From positions 220,001-284,000 of the forward strand of contig NZ_CP060436.1 of NCBI RefSeq assembly GCF_003590145.2: a stretch of 64,000 bases of DNA, in the 5' to 3' direction. Source of the stretch: Pseudooceanicola algae (GTDB lineage: Bacteria > Pseudomonadota > Alphaproteobacteria > Rhodobacterales > Rhodobacteraceae). The position numbers and the translations under genes were made by a program. The notes beneath the pieces were generated by a model. The model was not told the DNA's origin and searched no databases. It was given only the letters and a program-made list of their open reading frames with translations. This document shows, one piece after another, positions 10,624 through 18,983 of this stretch (its first letter is position 1; every line of letters begins with the position of its first letter).

Positions 10624-11571
10624 TTACTGTTCGGCCTCGCAGAGATAGCGGGAGGTCATGTAACCGATGACCCGGTCGACGATGGCGGGGCGGACGTGGA
10701 CGTTGTCTTCGCCATAGGCGTTCAGGCCGAGGGTCGTGATGATCTCGTAACTGGGGAAATAGTCGACATCCTTAAAGCTCTGGATCGCGAGTTCGGCCAC
10801 GACACGCAGCACGGATTTAGAATAGGCATTCCTGGAAACGGCGTCTCCGCCGGCGAAGGTGACCTGGATCGGGACCGGCGAAACTGTCAGCAGGACCTTG
10901 CGGCGGCCCTTTTCCATCAATCGTTCGAGCATTTCGAAAATCAGCATCTGACTTTGCCCGATATCCAGTTGCTGGAACAGGAAGCGGCCAGGGTGCGCGT
11001 TCATCAACTTCCGGCTCGGGGCCTCGTTCAGATAGGTGCCTGTTTCATTGTCGTACCAGGTTTCCACCAGCCCGAGGGTCACCACAACTACATCTGACTG
11101 CGCAAGGCCCTCGGCATAAAGGTCGCGGATCTGTCCACGCCGTTCCATCGCGCGGGCTTCGGCGACCGGGCGGGACCCGGTAGCAAGCAAGCAATCGAGA
11201 ACCTCTCCCTTGCCGGCGGGATACAGACCAGCCCCATCGACGGGGCGATCCAATGCGGTGACGCATTGCAGCATCGTGCCGGGGTTGTACTGGTTCAGGA
11301 TCCGGTTGGGCTGGCCCGGTGCCTCTTCCTGCGGGGCGGTGAAATGGGCGGTCGGCACGGTCAAGCCCCGCGCCAGCAGGGCTTTTTCCACATTGCGCGC
11401 GAAGCAGGAACCGATGGTAAAGACACTGTCGCCCGTCGACAGGTGAAAGCCCGGCGTGACCTCGGGAAAGATCATCCCGCCCTCGTAACGAGCATCGCTG
11501 CGGTCGGGGTATTTGCGCGCCTTGTTTCTGAGCGCCTCGGAAAAGGCCTCCTGTCCGGCAATCTGGTTCAT
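10624..11571 (-). CDS. GSCFA domain protein
   Basis: A 315-residue protein with the family signature GSCFARN at 54-60 and later blocks typical of the GSCFA family (VTLGLVETWYDNETG, TVSPVPIQVTF, NVHVRP), distantly related to SGNH-type hydrolases and acyltransferases. The biochemical role is unknown. It is transcribed towards tRNA-Cys, with 183 bp between, where I see nothing further. Its ATG is at 11571. It is divergent from pcm across about 217 bp. Confidence 0.85.
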   Translation of the reverse strand: MNQIAGQEAFSEALRNKARKYPDRSDARYEGGMIFPEVTPGFHLSTGDSVFTIGSCFARNVEKALLARGLTVPTAHFTAPQEEAPGQPNRILNQYNPGTMLQCVTALDRPVDGAGLYPAGKGEVLDCLLATGSRPVAEARAMERRGQIRDLYAEGLAQSDVVVVTLGLVETWYDNETGTYLNEAPSRKLMNAHPGRFLFQQLDIGQSQMLIFEMLERLMEKGRRKVLLTVSPVPIQVTFAGGDAVSRNAYSKSVLRVVAELAIQSFKDVDYFPSYEIITTLGLNAYGEDNVHVRPAIVDRVIGYMTSRYLCEAEQ

Positions 11572-11788
11572 GGCGTATCCTTTGGACTGACGGGCAGGGG
11601 GCCCGGCTTTCTGCTGCCTCAGGGCTAATCCTGTGAAGTTAAGAAAGCTTCAATTCCGGGCAGTCACACTGCGGCGCGACAGCCAGTCACAACGACAAAG
11701 GTGGGATCACACGCATCGTGGCGTTGCTGCCGCCTTTTCTATGTGGCAAAACCTTCGCAGAGAAGATTCTGAACGGAAGAGTCTAGTT

Positions 11789-12442
11789 ATGACCGACTAC
11801 GCTGCCCGGCGGACCATGATGGTCGATGCCCAAGTCCGGCCCTCGGATGTTACCAAGTTCCCGATCATCGAAGCGATGCTTGCCGTCCCCCGAGAGGTCT
11901 TCGTGCCTCGGGACCGCAAGGAAGCCGCTTATCTCGGTGAAAACGTGAGCCTTGGTGGCAACCGCGTACTGCTGGAACCCCGGACCCTGGCCAAGATGCT
12001 GGATGCGCTGGATATTCAACCGGACGAGCTGGTGCTCGATCTCGGGGCGGCGCAGGGCTACTCCGCCGCCGTGATCTCGCGCTTCGCAGAGGCCGTGATC
12101 GCCGTCGAGGAACAAGAGGACCTCGTGGCGGACAGCCAGCAGATCCTCAGCGATCTGGGGGCCGACAATGTCGTCCTGCATGACGCGAAACTGGCCGAAG
12201 GCGCGCCGGAACATGGACCCTATGACGTGATCCTCGTCGAAGGCGGGGTCGCCTTCCTGCCCGACGCCATCACCGACCAGCTCAAGGAAGGCGGCCGGAT
12301 CGCGGTCCTGTTCCTGGAAGGGCACCTGGGCGAGGTTCGCCTTGGCTACAAGGTCGACGGCAAGGTCAGCTGGCGCTTTTCATTCAACGCCGGGGCCCCG
12401 GTTCTGCCGGGCTTCGAACGACATTCTGCCTTCACGCTCTGA
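11789..12442 (+). CDS. pcm: Protein-L-isoaspartate O-methyltransferase-like protein
   Basis: A 217-residue protein. It has the opening MVDAQVRPSDVTK common to alphaproteobacterial Pcm proteins and the SAM-binding motif LVLDLGAAQGYSAAV (about 75-89), with conserved DVILVEGGV and GGRIAVLF strands. It would transfer methyl from SAM to isoaspartyl residues, or be a paralogue with altered substrate. The ATG at 11789 follows GGAAGAG. The tolC-type gene begins 69 bp downstream, a pairing often seen in this group, so the two probably form an operon. Confidence 0.85.
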   Translation: MTDYAARRTMMVDAQVRPSDVTKFPIIEAMLAVPREVFVPRDRKEAAYLGENVSLGGNRVLLEPRTLAKMLDALDIQPDELVLDLGAAQGYSAAVISRFAEAVIAVEEQEDLVADSQQILSDLGADNVVLHDAKLAEGAPEHGPYDVILVEGGVAFLPDAITDQLKEGGRIAVLFLEGHLGEVRLGYKVDGKVSWRFSFNAGAPVLPGFERHSAFTL

Positions 12443-12511
12443 TCCCGCGGGGATGGTGGCGCAGGCGCGGTAAAGACAGACCGGCGAACCGGTCGCATGA
12501 AGGAGCAGAAG

Positions 12512-13966
12512 ATGGCGAAACGGTTTGGGGCCGAAGTGGTCCGGCGCGGGCGCATGGATGTCGGCACGCATGTTCGCAGGCTGCTGACCGGTTCTGCGGC
12601 GGGTCTTGCGTTGCTGGTGATGCCGCTTGCGGCGGGGGCCGAAAGCCTGGGCGACGCGCTGGCCGACGCATATCGCAACAGCGGCCTGCTGGTACAGAAC
12701 CGGGCGGTCCTGAAGGCTGCCGATGAAAGCGCAGCCCAATCGCTTGCCACCCTGCGCCCGGTGCTCAGCTGGTCGTCCGGGGTGACCAACAGTTTCGCCC
12801 GCACCTATGCTTCCGGCGTGGATTACGGCACCGCCTCGACCTCGGCCAATGCCGGTTTGACAGCCACGCTGCTGCTGTTCGATTTCGGCGCCAGCCAGAT
12901 CGCCATCAACGTGGCCAAGGAAACCGTCTTGCTGACCCGTCAGCAGCTTGTGCAAATCGAACAACAGGTCCTGCTGCGCGCCGTCAGCGCCTACATGGAA
13001 GTGCGCCGGTCGACCGAAACCCTGTCGCTGCGTCAGGCCAACGTGCGCCTACTTTCGCAGGAACTTCAGGCGGCACAGGACCGGTTCGATGTTGGTGAAG
13101 TGACCCGCACGGACGTGTCCCAGGCCGAAGCGGCCCTTGCCGAAGCGCGCAGCGGTCTTGCGGTGGCGCAGGGCAGCCTGGAACAGGACAAGCTGGAATA
13201 CGAGGCCGCGGTGGGGCATCTGCCGGGCACGCTGCCCGAACCCTCGCGTCTTGGCACTGTGCCGTCTTCGGTCGAAAGCGCGACCCAGACGGCCCTGCAG
13301 ATCCATCCTTCCATGGACGTGGCACGCCGGCAGGTGACGATCGCCGAAATGCAGGTCGATATTGCCACCGCGAACATGAACCCGACGCTGAACGCCACCA
13401 CCAGCTATGGCCTTACCAAACCGTTCGAAGGCGATACCCACACGCTTGGCGGCTCTGTCGGGCTGACACTGTCGGGACCGATCTACAGCGGCGGGGCGCT
13501 GGCCTCGGTCGAACGTCAGGCATTGGTGAACCGCGAAGCGACGCTGGCCAACCTGCATGTCGTTTCCGACACCGTGAAGCAAAACGTCGGCACCGCCTAT
13601 ACTGCCGTCAAGGTCGCTCAGGCGGCAACGGTGTCGGGCCGCGAACAGGTGCGCGCCGCTGAAGTCGCCTTTGAAGGTGTCCGTGAGGAAGCGACCCTTG
13701 GGGCGCGGACCACGCTCGACGTCCTGACCCAGGAACAGACCCTGCTGGATGCCCGGACGTCCTACCTTTCGGCCCAGGTGGACGAAGTGCTTGCCCGCTA
13801 TTCGCTGATCAGCGCCATGGGGCAGCTGACCGCACAATCGCTTAGCCTGAACGTCGAGATCTACGACCCGACCGCCTATTACAACATGGTGAAATCGGCC
13901 CCCGCGCGCCTGTCCAAGCAGGGCCAGCAGCTTGATTCCCTGCTGCGGCGGATCGGGCAGGAGTAA
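12512..13966 (+). CDS. tolC: TolC-family outer membrane channel protein
   Basis: A 484-residue protein with an N-terminal export signal (RRLLTGSAAGLALLVMPLAAGA, cleaved near AGAESL) and the two long helical repeats of the OEP/TolC fold: DRFDVGEVTRTDVSQAEAAL in the first half and TLGARTTLDVLTQEQTLLDA in the second. It forms the outer-membrane and periplasmic tunnel for type I secretion or RND efflux. The start at 12512 is preferred over 12497 because AAGGAG (12500-12505) lies between them at correct spacing. No inner-membrane partner is adjacent. Confidence 0.92.
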   Translation: MAKRFGAEVVRRGRMDVGTHVRRLLTGSAAGLALLVMPLAAGAESLGDALADAYRNSGLLVQNRAVLKAADESAAQSLATLRPVLSWSSGVTNSFARTYASGVDYGTASTSANAGLTATLLLFDFGASQIAINVAKETVLLTRQQLVQIEQQVLLRAVSAYMEVRRSTETLSLRQANVRLLSQELQAAQDRFDVGEVTRTDVSQAEAALAEARSGLAVAQGSLEQDKLEYEAAVGHLPGTLPEPSRLGTVPSSVESATQTALQIHPSMDVARRQVTIAEMQVDIATANMNPTLNATTSYGLTKPFEGDTHTLGGSVGLTLSGPIYSGGALASVERQALVNREATLANLHVVSDTVKQNVGTAYTAVKVAQAATVSGREQVRAAEVAFEGVREEATLGARTTLDVLTQEQTLLDARTSYLSAQVDEVLARYSLISAMGQLTAQSLSLNVEIYDPTAYYNMVKSAPARLSKQGQQLDSLLRRIGQE

Positions 13967-14036
13967 CTCTGCCCCATCCGCTTGAGACATTCGGTATCGC
14001 GGGCTAGACTTCTGCCCATACCAAGAGGGCGGCGGA

Positions 14037-14498
14037 ATGGCGGATCACAATGACGGCTCGGGCATGGGTGACGAACCGGACGCCCCTACGGGGGCGGCCC
14101 CCTCTGGCAGGGGGCAGGCAGGACAGGAAGCTGACCCGCTGGTCCTGTCGCCGGAACTGCGTGTGGCCCCTGGCGCTGCGGATAGCCTGCCGCCCGAAAC
14201 CGAGGCCTGGCCGGGGGCGCCTGTGGACCGGCGCGTCCTGGACAATCGACATTACGGGAATGATGGTCCGGCTGCGCCTGTCGCCGGGCGTGACACCAGC
14301 CATCTTTCCGCCGAAGAATGGGATGAAGTCTGGGAAGACGCCCGTGCCTTCGACGAAGCAGAGCTTCGCGAATTCATCCGTGGCATCGTGCGCGAAGAGA
14401 TGGAGATCGCCCTGCGAGACGTCAACCTGCGCAACATCCGCAAGCATGTGAAACGAGAGATCGCCAAGGCCCTCTCGGGCGCGTCCAAGAAGGGCTAG
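14037..14498 (+). CDS. Small acidic protein with conserved helical C-terminus (PopZ-like?)
   Basis: A 153-residue protein with a long acidic, Pro/Gly-rich disordered N-terminal half and a compact C-terminal segment (FDEAELREFIRGIVREEM, then NLRNIRKHVKREIAKALSG). The disordered acidic part followed by charged helices resembles the organisation of PopZ (DUF2497) and relatives encoded near tolC and valS in alphaproteobacteria, but the similarity is weak and I do not claim orthology. It lies 70 bp after tolC on the same strand and is probably cotranscribed. Confidence 0.6.
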   Translation: MADHNDGSGMGDEPDAPTGAAPSGRGQAGQEADPLVLSPELRVAPGAADSLPPETEAWPGAPVDRRVLDNRHYGNDGPAAPVAGRDTSHLSAEEWDEVWEDARAFDEAELREFIRGIVREEMEIALRDVNLRNIRKHVKREIAKALSGASKKG

Positions 14499-14505
14499 GG
14501 AGCGC

Positions 14506-15969
14506 CTAGGCCCTGACGGGGTCTGCCATGGCCAGCAGGCGGTCTAGGTCCATGTGGGCCTCGATATGGGCAGCAAGGTCGTCCAGCACCCGGTCGACCG
14601 ATGCGCCATATCCTGGCTGTGACGGCGCGCCCAACCGATCCAGGAAAGTGGCGCGGAACCCATCCGAGGCAAACAACCCGTGCAGGTAACAGCCCTGAAT
14701 CCGCCCATCTTCGGAGGCCGCCCCTTCCCGGCGTCCCGACAGGTCCAGCCAGGCACGATCGCAATCCGGTCCGCTGGTTTCACCAAGATGGATTTCATAT
14801 CCCGACAGCGCCGCGCCGCTGGCAGGGTGGCGCGCCGCGCTTAGCGCGACACGTTTGCCCGGTCGCATCACAGTGTCGATATTCAGGTGCCCAAGACCGG
14901 GATAGCGGCCGGGTCGGCCCTCCAGCCCTTCGGGGTCGCTGACGCTTTGCCCCAGCATCTGGTAGCCGCCGCACAGGCCAAGCACATGCCCGCCGCGCCG
15001 GATATGCGCGGCAAGGTCAATGTCCCAGCCGTTGGCGCGGAAGGCATCCAGATCCGCGATCGTCGCCTTGGAGCCGGGGATCAACACCAGTGCTGCATCG
15101 CCGGGCAGGGGGCGTCCGGGGGCGATGATCTCAAGCGTGACGCCCGGTTCGGCCGCCAGCGGGTCGAGGTCATCGAAATTGGCGATCCGGCCAAGGCGGG
15201 GCACGGCGATCTTCAGCGCGCCGGTGCTGCCGGGCCGGGCGCGGTCCAGGTCCATGACGTCTTCGGCGGGCAGGCGCCAGGCATCCGCGAACCAGGGCAG
15301 CACCCCCAGCGATGGCCAGCCGGTGTGATCGGAAATCGCCGTCACGCCGGCATCGAACAGCGCCACGTCGCCCCGGAACTTGTTGACCGCAAAGCCCTTG
15401 ATCCGGGCGCGGTCGGGGGCCGAGATGACTTCCCGCGTGCCGACGATCTGCGCGATCACGCCGCCCCGATCGATGTCCCCGACCAGGATGACAGGCACAT
15501 CAGCGGCCTCGGCAAAGCCCATGTTGGCGATGTCCCCGGCGCGCAGATTGACCTCGGCTGGGCTGCCGGCACCTTCGATCAGCACCAGGTCGGCGCCCGC
15601 TCCAAGGCGGTGGAAACTGTCCAGAACGGCCGGCAGCAAGCTGGCCTTGAGGCGGCCGTAGGCGCCGGCGGCGGCGGTGGAATGTAGCTGCCCGCGCAGG
15701 ATCACCTGGGCGCCGGTTTCGGATTCGGGCTTCAGCAACACCGGGTTCATATCGACCTCGGGCGGGCGGCGACAGGCCAGCGCCTGAAGCGCCTGAGCGC
15801 GCCCGATCTCGCCGCCGTCAGGGGTGACGGCAGCATTGTTGGACATGTTCTGCGGCTTGAAGGGCGCGACCGACAGGCCGCGATTGGCAAAGGCACGTGC
15901 CAACCCCGCGACCAGCATCGACTTCCCGACGTTGGAGCCGGTGCCCTGTATCATGATCGCCCTGGTCAC
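14506..15969 (-). CDS. cobQ: Cobyric acid synthase (adenosylcobyric acid synthase)
   Basis: A 487-residue protein. It performs ATP- and glutamine-dependent amidation of adenosylcobyrinic acid a,c-diamide in cobalamin synthesis. The N-terminal dethiobiotin-synthetase-like domain shows [13 protein letters not shown]. The C-terminal class I glutaminase domain shows [11 protein letters not shown] with the nucleophilic Cys and the His in [10 protein letters not shown]. The start is GTG at 15969 (VTRAIMIQG), matching family starts; the frame stays open to 16029 without support. Its stop is 8 bp from the stop of the convergent small acidic protein. No other cob gene is nearby. Confidence 0.93.
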   Translation of the reverse strand: MTRAIMIQGTGSNVGKSMLVAGLARAFANRGLSVAPFKPQNMSNNAAVTPDGGEIGRAQALQALACRRPPEVDMNPVLLKPESETGAQVILRGQLHSTAAAGAYGRLKASLLPAVLDSFHRLGAGADLVLIEGAGSPAEVNLRAGDIANMGFAEAADVPVILVGDIDRGGVIAQIVGTREVISAPDRARIKGFAVNKFRGDVALFDAGVTAISDHTGWPSLGVLPWFADAWRLPAEDVMDLDRARPGSTGALKIAVPRLGRIANFDDLDPLAAEPGVTLEIIAPGRPLPGDAALVLIPGSKATIADLDAFRANGWDIDLAAHIRRGGHVLGLCGGYQMLGQSVSDPEGLEGRPGRYPGLGHLNIDTVMRPGKRVALSAARHPASGAALSGYEIHLGETSGPDCDRAWLDLSGRREGAASEDGRIQGCYLHGLFASDGFRATFLDRLGAPSQPGYGASVDRVLDDLAAHIEAHMDLDRLLAMADPVRA

Positions 15970-16064
15970 ATGCCCCGCCTTTCGCCGCACCAACCGGCGG
16001 CCTTGCTGTTCTTCGGGCGGTTGTGCCACGGCGTCTCGGCGCTGCCAATCAAAACCCGCAAACG

Positions 16065-16094
16065 AAAATCGCGCCCCCTCGGGGACGCGATTTT
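16065..16094 (-). terminator. Strong intrinsic terminator
   Basis: AAAATCGCG (16065-16073) is perfectly complementary to CGCGATTTT (16086-16094), with an inner CCCC/GGGG pairing. It works in both orientations; on the minus strand it terminates the small gene ending at 16122 before cobQ. Confidence 0.85.
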
Positions 16095-16121
16095 CTGGGA
16101 AACCACTGAGGGAACAGAGGC

Positions 16122-16442
16122 TTATGCGGCTTCAGCTTGCTCTGCCGCGTGGCGGCGTTCGCTTTCTTCACGGCTCAGGGCGACCGAGGTCCGGATCCCC
16201 TTGGAGACGAAGTCCATCAGGCCTCCGACAACGCGTTCGTTCGGGTCGATCCCGGCGCAGGACAGCACTTCGCGGCCATCGCGCGAGCGTGCCCACCGAG
16301 CGATCTGCTCGGGGCCGTTGCCGTACTTCTTGTCATCCGCGATCGCGTCATCCAGGGCTGCAAGGACAACGGCGGCGAAGAGTTTCCGTGCGCGGTTGCC
16401 CTGTTCGTTATTGAAGGCGGTGCCATCAACGAAATCTTTCAT
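16122..16442 (-). CDS. Conserved hypothetical protein of Rhodobacterales (probably DUF6280)
   Basis: A 106-residue soluble protein: [39 protein letters not shown], then [15 protein letters not shown] and a charged C-terminus. I recognise this as a very conserved small protein of roseobacters, which I believe is catalogued as DUF6280. No function is known to me. It is divergent from efp and has its own terminator at 16065-16094. The strong conservation suggests a housekeeping role. Confidence 0.75.
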   Translation of the reverse strand: MKDFVDGTAFNNEQGNRARKLFAAVVLAALDDAIADDKKYGNGPEQIARWARSRDGREVLSCAGIDPNERVVGGLMDFVSKGIRTSVALSREESERRHAAEQAEAA

Positions 16443-16666
16443 GATCCGTCCTTGCTTATTGCTCTTGTGTTTCGGGCGTGCCGCCCCTTATGACGAACTG
16501 AATGCGATTCGGGTAGCGCAATCATGCATCCCCGTCATGCGTTCAGCGCATGCCTCGCAGAGCGATATTCGCAGCGGCTCCGGACAAGTGCGGCGCGCTT
16601 GCCACAAGCGCGCACCGGATATATAGGCTGCGCAACCCAACGTTCAACCAGTACAGGCGAGCCGAC

Positions 16667-17230
16667 ATGCCCAAGATCAACGGAAACGAAATCCGCCCCG
16701 GTAATGTGCTGGAGCATAACGGCGGCCTCTGGGCAGCCGTGAAGGTCGACCACGTCAAGCCCGGCAAGGGCGGTGCCTTTGCCCAGGTCGAGATGAAGAA
16801 CCTGCGCAACGGGTCCAAGCTGAATGAACGCTTCCGTTCTGCGGACAAGGTCGAGCGCGTGCGCCTGGAACAGCGCGACATGCAGTTCCTGTATGAAAGC
16901 GACGGCATGCTGGCCTTCATGGATACCGAGAACTTTGATCAGGTCGAACTGCCCTCTGACCTGCTGGGCGACCGCCGGCCCTTCCTGCAGGACGGCATGA
17001 CCATCGTGGTGGAATTCCATGAATCAGAAGCGCTTAACGCCACCGTCCCACAGAAGGTCGTCTGCAAGATCGTCGAGACCGAGCCTGTCGTGAAGGGCCA
17101 GACCGCCGCCAACAGCTTCAAGCCCGCGATCCTGGACAATGGCGTGAAGGTCATGGTGCCACCCTTCGTCGGTCAGGACGAAGACATCGTGGTCAACACC
17201 GAATCCATGGAATATTCCGAGCGCGCCTGA
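16667..17230 (+). CDS. efp: Translation elongation factor P
   Basis: A 187-residue protein with the three beta-barrel domains of EF-P (KOW-like N-terminal, then two OB domains ending [20 protein letters not shown]). It rescues ribosomes stalled at polyproline. The loop KPGKGGAF carries Lys34 at the position that is beta-lysylated in E. coli; no epmA or epmB is seen in the window, so its modification state is open. The length is normal. An efficient terminator follows at 17299. Confidence 0.96.
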   Translation: MPKINGNEIRPGNVLEHNGGLWAAVKVDHVKPGKGGAFAQVEMKNLRNGSKLNERFRSADKVERVRLEQRDMQFLYESDGMLAFMDTENFDQVELPSDLLGDRRPFLQDGMTIVVEFHESEALNATVPQKVVCKIVETEPVVKGQTAANSFKPAILDNGVKVMVPPFVGQDEDIVVNTESMEYSERA

Positions 17231-17298
17231 GCGCGCTGCATCGGTCCGGCAGGGCACCGCGAGGCCGCAATCACAGGCCTTGGACCTCTGGAGAGTGA

Positions 17299-17330
17299 AC
17301 GCCGCCGCTCGGGGAACCGGGCGGCGTTTT
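17299..17330 (+). terminator. Intrinsic terminator of efp
   Basis: ACGCCGCC pairs with GGCGGCGT around a GC-rich loop, followed by TTTT at about 17327-17330, some 70 bp after the efp stop. Confidence 0.8.
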
Positions 17331-17664
17331 GCATTGGCGAACCAGGGGAAGGTGAGGGCCCTTAGAGGCGACGCGGATGCCTTGGGGCAGGGGGCCGGGC
17401 CTTGGGGTGGAAGGGCGATCCTGTCGCCTGTGTGGCTGCCTTGTCATGCTTGCCCGTCATCCGTCAGGGTGGTTGCCCAACCGCCCCGGTCGAGGTGCCA
17501 GGAGGGCGGGCAGGCGGCGGATACCGACCCTTAAGGCTCGTAAAACCGCCGACACTCCTCCGATTGCAGGCACCACAAGACATCCCGCCCAAGATTTGCG
17601 CCATGGCCCGGTTTGCTGACCATTCCCGCGGCGGATTTCGAACCGGACGCCCTTGGCCGCTTGC
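17331..17664. other. Gene-free stretch between efp terminator and ygfZ
   Basis: About 330 bp with only short open frames lacking ribosome binding sites or recognisable protein character. I see no RNA gene or repeat. It is the 3' flank of both neighbouring genes. Confidence 0.5.
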
Positions 17665-18438
17665 TCAGCTATCCTCTGGCAGAAAAACGCGAGCTTCCCC
17701 GGCCTGCATCGCCCCGGTCGCGCGGTCAAGGCGCAGGTAGGCGATGGCCTGATCGCCCGCAACGCTGTGCAGGGTGCCGACGGACTTGCCCTCGGCCGTG
17801 ATCTCGGTGCCCGGCGTGGCGGGGCCTTCCAGCGTGACGCGGCGCAGGCCCTTGCGCAGCTCGGTCTTGTGTTTCATCCGGGCGGTGACTTCCTGCCCGA
17901 CATAGCAGCCCTTGCGGAAATCCACGCCATTCAGGTGCTCGAACCCGGCCTCAAGGATAAAGGTGTCGGGGGTCAGTTCGATGCCAGTTTCGGGGATGCA
18001 ATGGGCGACGCGGATAGCGTCGAAATCGGTACCATCGGTACCGCCCTCGGCGCCGATCAGATGCCAGCCGAGCGCCGCATGGCGGGGGTCGGTGAAGGCC
18101 CCCTCGGGCGCCGGGCCGGTGCCGCGCAGGACCTGAAGGTCCGTGACATCGATCGTCACATCCGCGCGCAGGCGGTACATGGTCAGGCGCTGCGCCAGGG
18201 CGGCGGCCTGGGGTTCGGCGACCTCCAGCAGGATGTCCGCGCCATCCTCGATCAGGATGAAATCGCAGATGAATTTGCCCTGCGGGGTCAGCAACGCGGC
18301 ATAGACCGGGCCGTCCCCCAGCCGATCAAGGCTGTTGGTGACCAGGTTCTGCAGGAAATGCTGCACATCGGCGCCGCCAAGGCGCAGGATCTTGCGGGGG
18401 ATCATTGGGCTGTCGGGCATGGGACTTTCGCTTGTCAT
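17665..18438 (-). CDS. ygfZ: YgfZ/GcvT-domain tetrahydrofolate-dependent Fe-S cluster protein
   Basis: A 257-residue protein. It carries the YgfZ signature KGCYVGQE (176-183) with the conserved Cys and the GcvT-like fold that binds tetrahydrofolate (YAALLTPQGKFICDF at about 46-60). YgfZ proteins help assemble or repair Fe-S clusters in selected enzymes such as MiaB. The ATG at 18438 or one a few codons in (MPDSPM) could be the start. It is divergent from the glycosyltransferase relic across 46 bp. Confidence 0.88.
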   Translation of the reverse strand: MTSESPMPDSPMIPRKILRLGGADVQHFLQNLVTNSLDRLGDGPVYAALLTPQGKFICDFILIEDGADILLEVAEPQAAALAQRLTMYRLRADVTIDVTDLQVLRGTGPAPEGAFTDPRHAALGWHLIGAEGGTDGTDFDAIRVAHCIPETGIELTPDTFILEAGFEHLNGVDFRKGCYVGQEVTARMKHKTELRKGLRRVTLEGPATPGTEITAEGKSVGTLHSVAGDQAIAYLRLDRATGAMQAGEARVFLPEDS

Positions 18439-18484
18439 TGGCCCCGAGTATACCGCGTGGCGCAGAGGTTAACAGGGGGGTGCC

Positions 18485-18983
18485 ATGGCAGCCGCGCTTT
18501 CGGTGGTGATCGCGACCATGAACGACGAAGCCGGGCTGGCACGCTCGGCCGCCGCGCTGTTCGAGGGCGTGCAGGCCGGCATCCTGCGGGAACTGATCGT
18601 CAGCGACGGCGGGTCGGGCGACGGCACCGTGACCCTGGCCGACGAAATCGGCGCGCGTCTGATCACCGGACAGGGCGATCGTGCCGCCTTGCTGGCGCAG
18701 GGCGCGGCGGCGGCGCAGGGCGAATGGTTGCTGTTGCTTGGTGCAGGTGCATCGCCCGCGCGGGGCTGGAGCGATGCGGTTCTGGCGCAGATGCAGGCCG
18801 GGCGCGCCGGGGTCTTTCGTCAGGCACCGGGGGCGGGCCTCGGGGGGCGGGTCGCTTCCTGTGCGCGAACCTGCGGGTGCGTTTCGGCGGGCGGGTCACG
18901 CCCGGCCGGTGCTTCTGGTCCGGGCGCGGGATTTCGGCGGGGCGATCCGCCCCGACCTGATGTCGGTCAGCGCCCGAACATAG
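18485..18983 (+). pseudogene. Family 2 glycosyltransferase with two apparent frameshifts
   Basis: The N-terminal half from the ATG at 18485 is a good GT-A start (LSVVIATMNDEAGL, ELIVSDGGSGDGTV). After about residue 115 the coding signal leaves this frame. A plausible continuation, RFLCANLRVRFGGRVTPG, is one frame away, and PVLLVRARDFGGAIRPDL in the third frame ends at the TAG at 18981-18983. Two single-base deletions, the first near the G run at 18841, would explain it. In the original frame an unconvincing Arg/Ala/Gly-rich tail runs to 19114. Sequencing error in homopolymers is an alternative. Confidence 0.6.
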
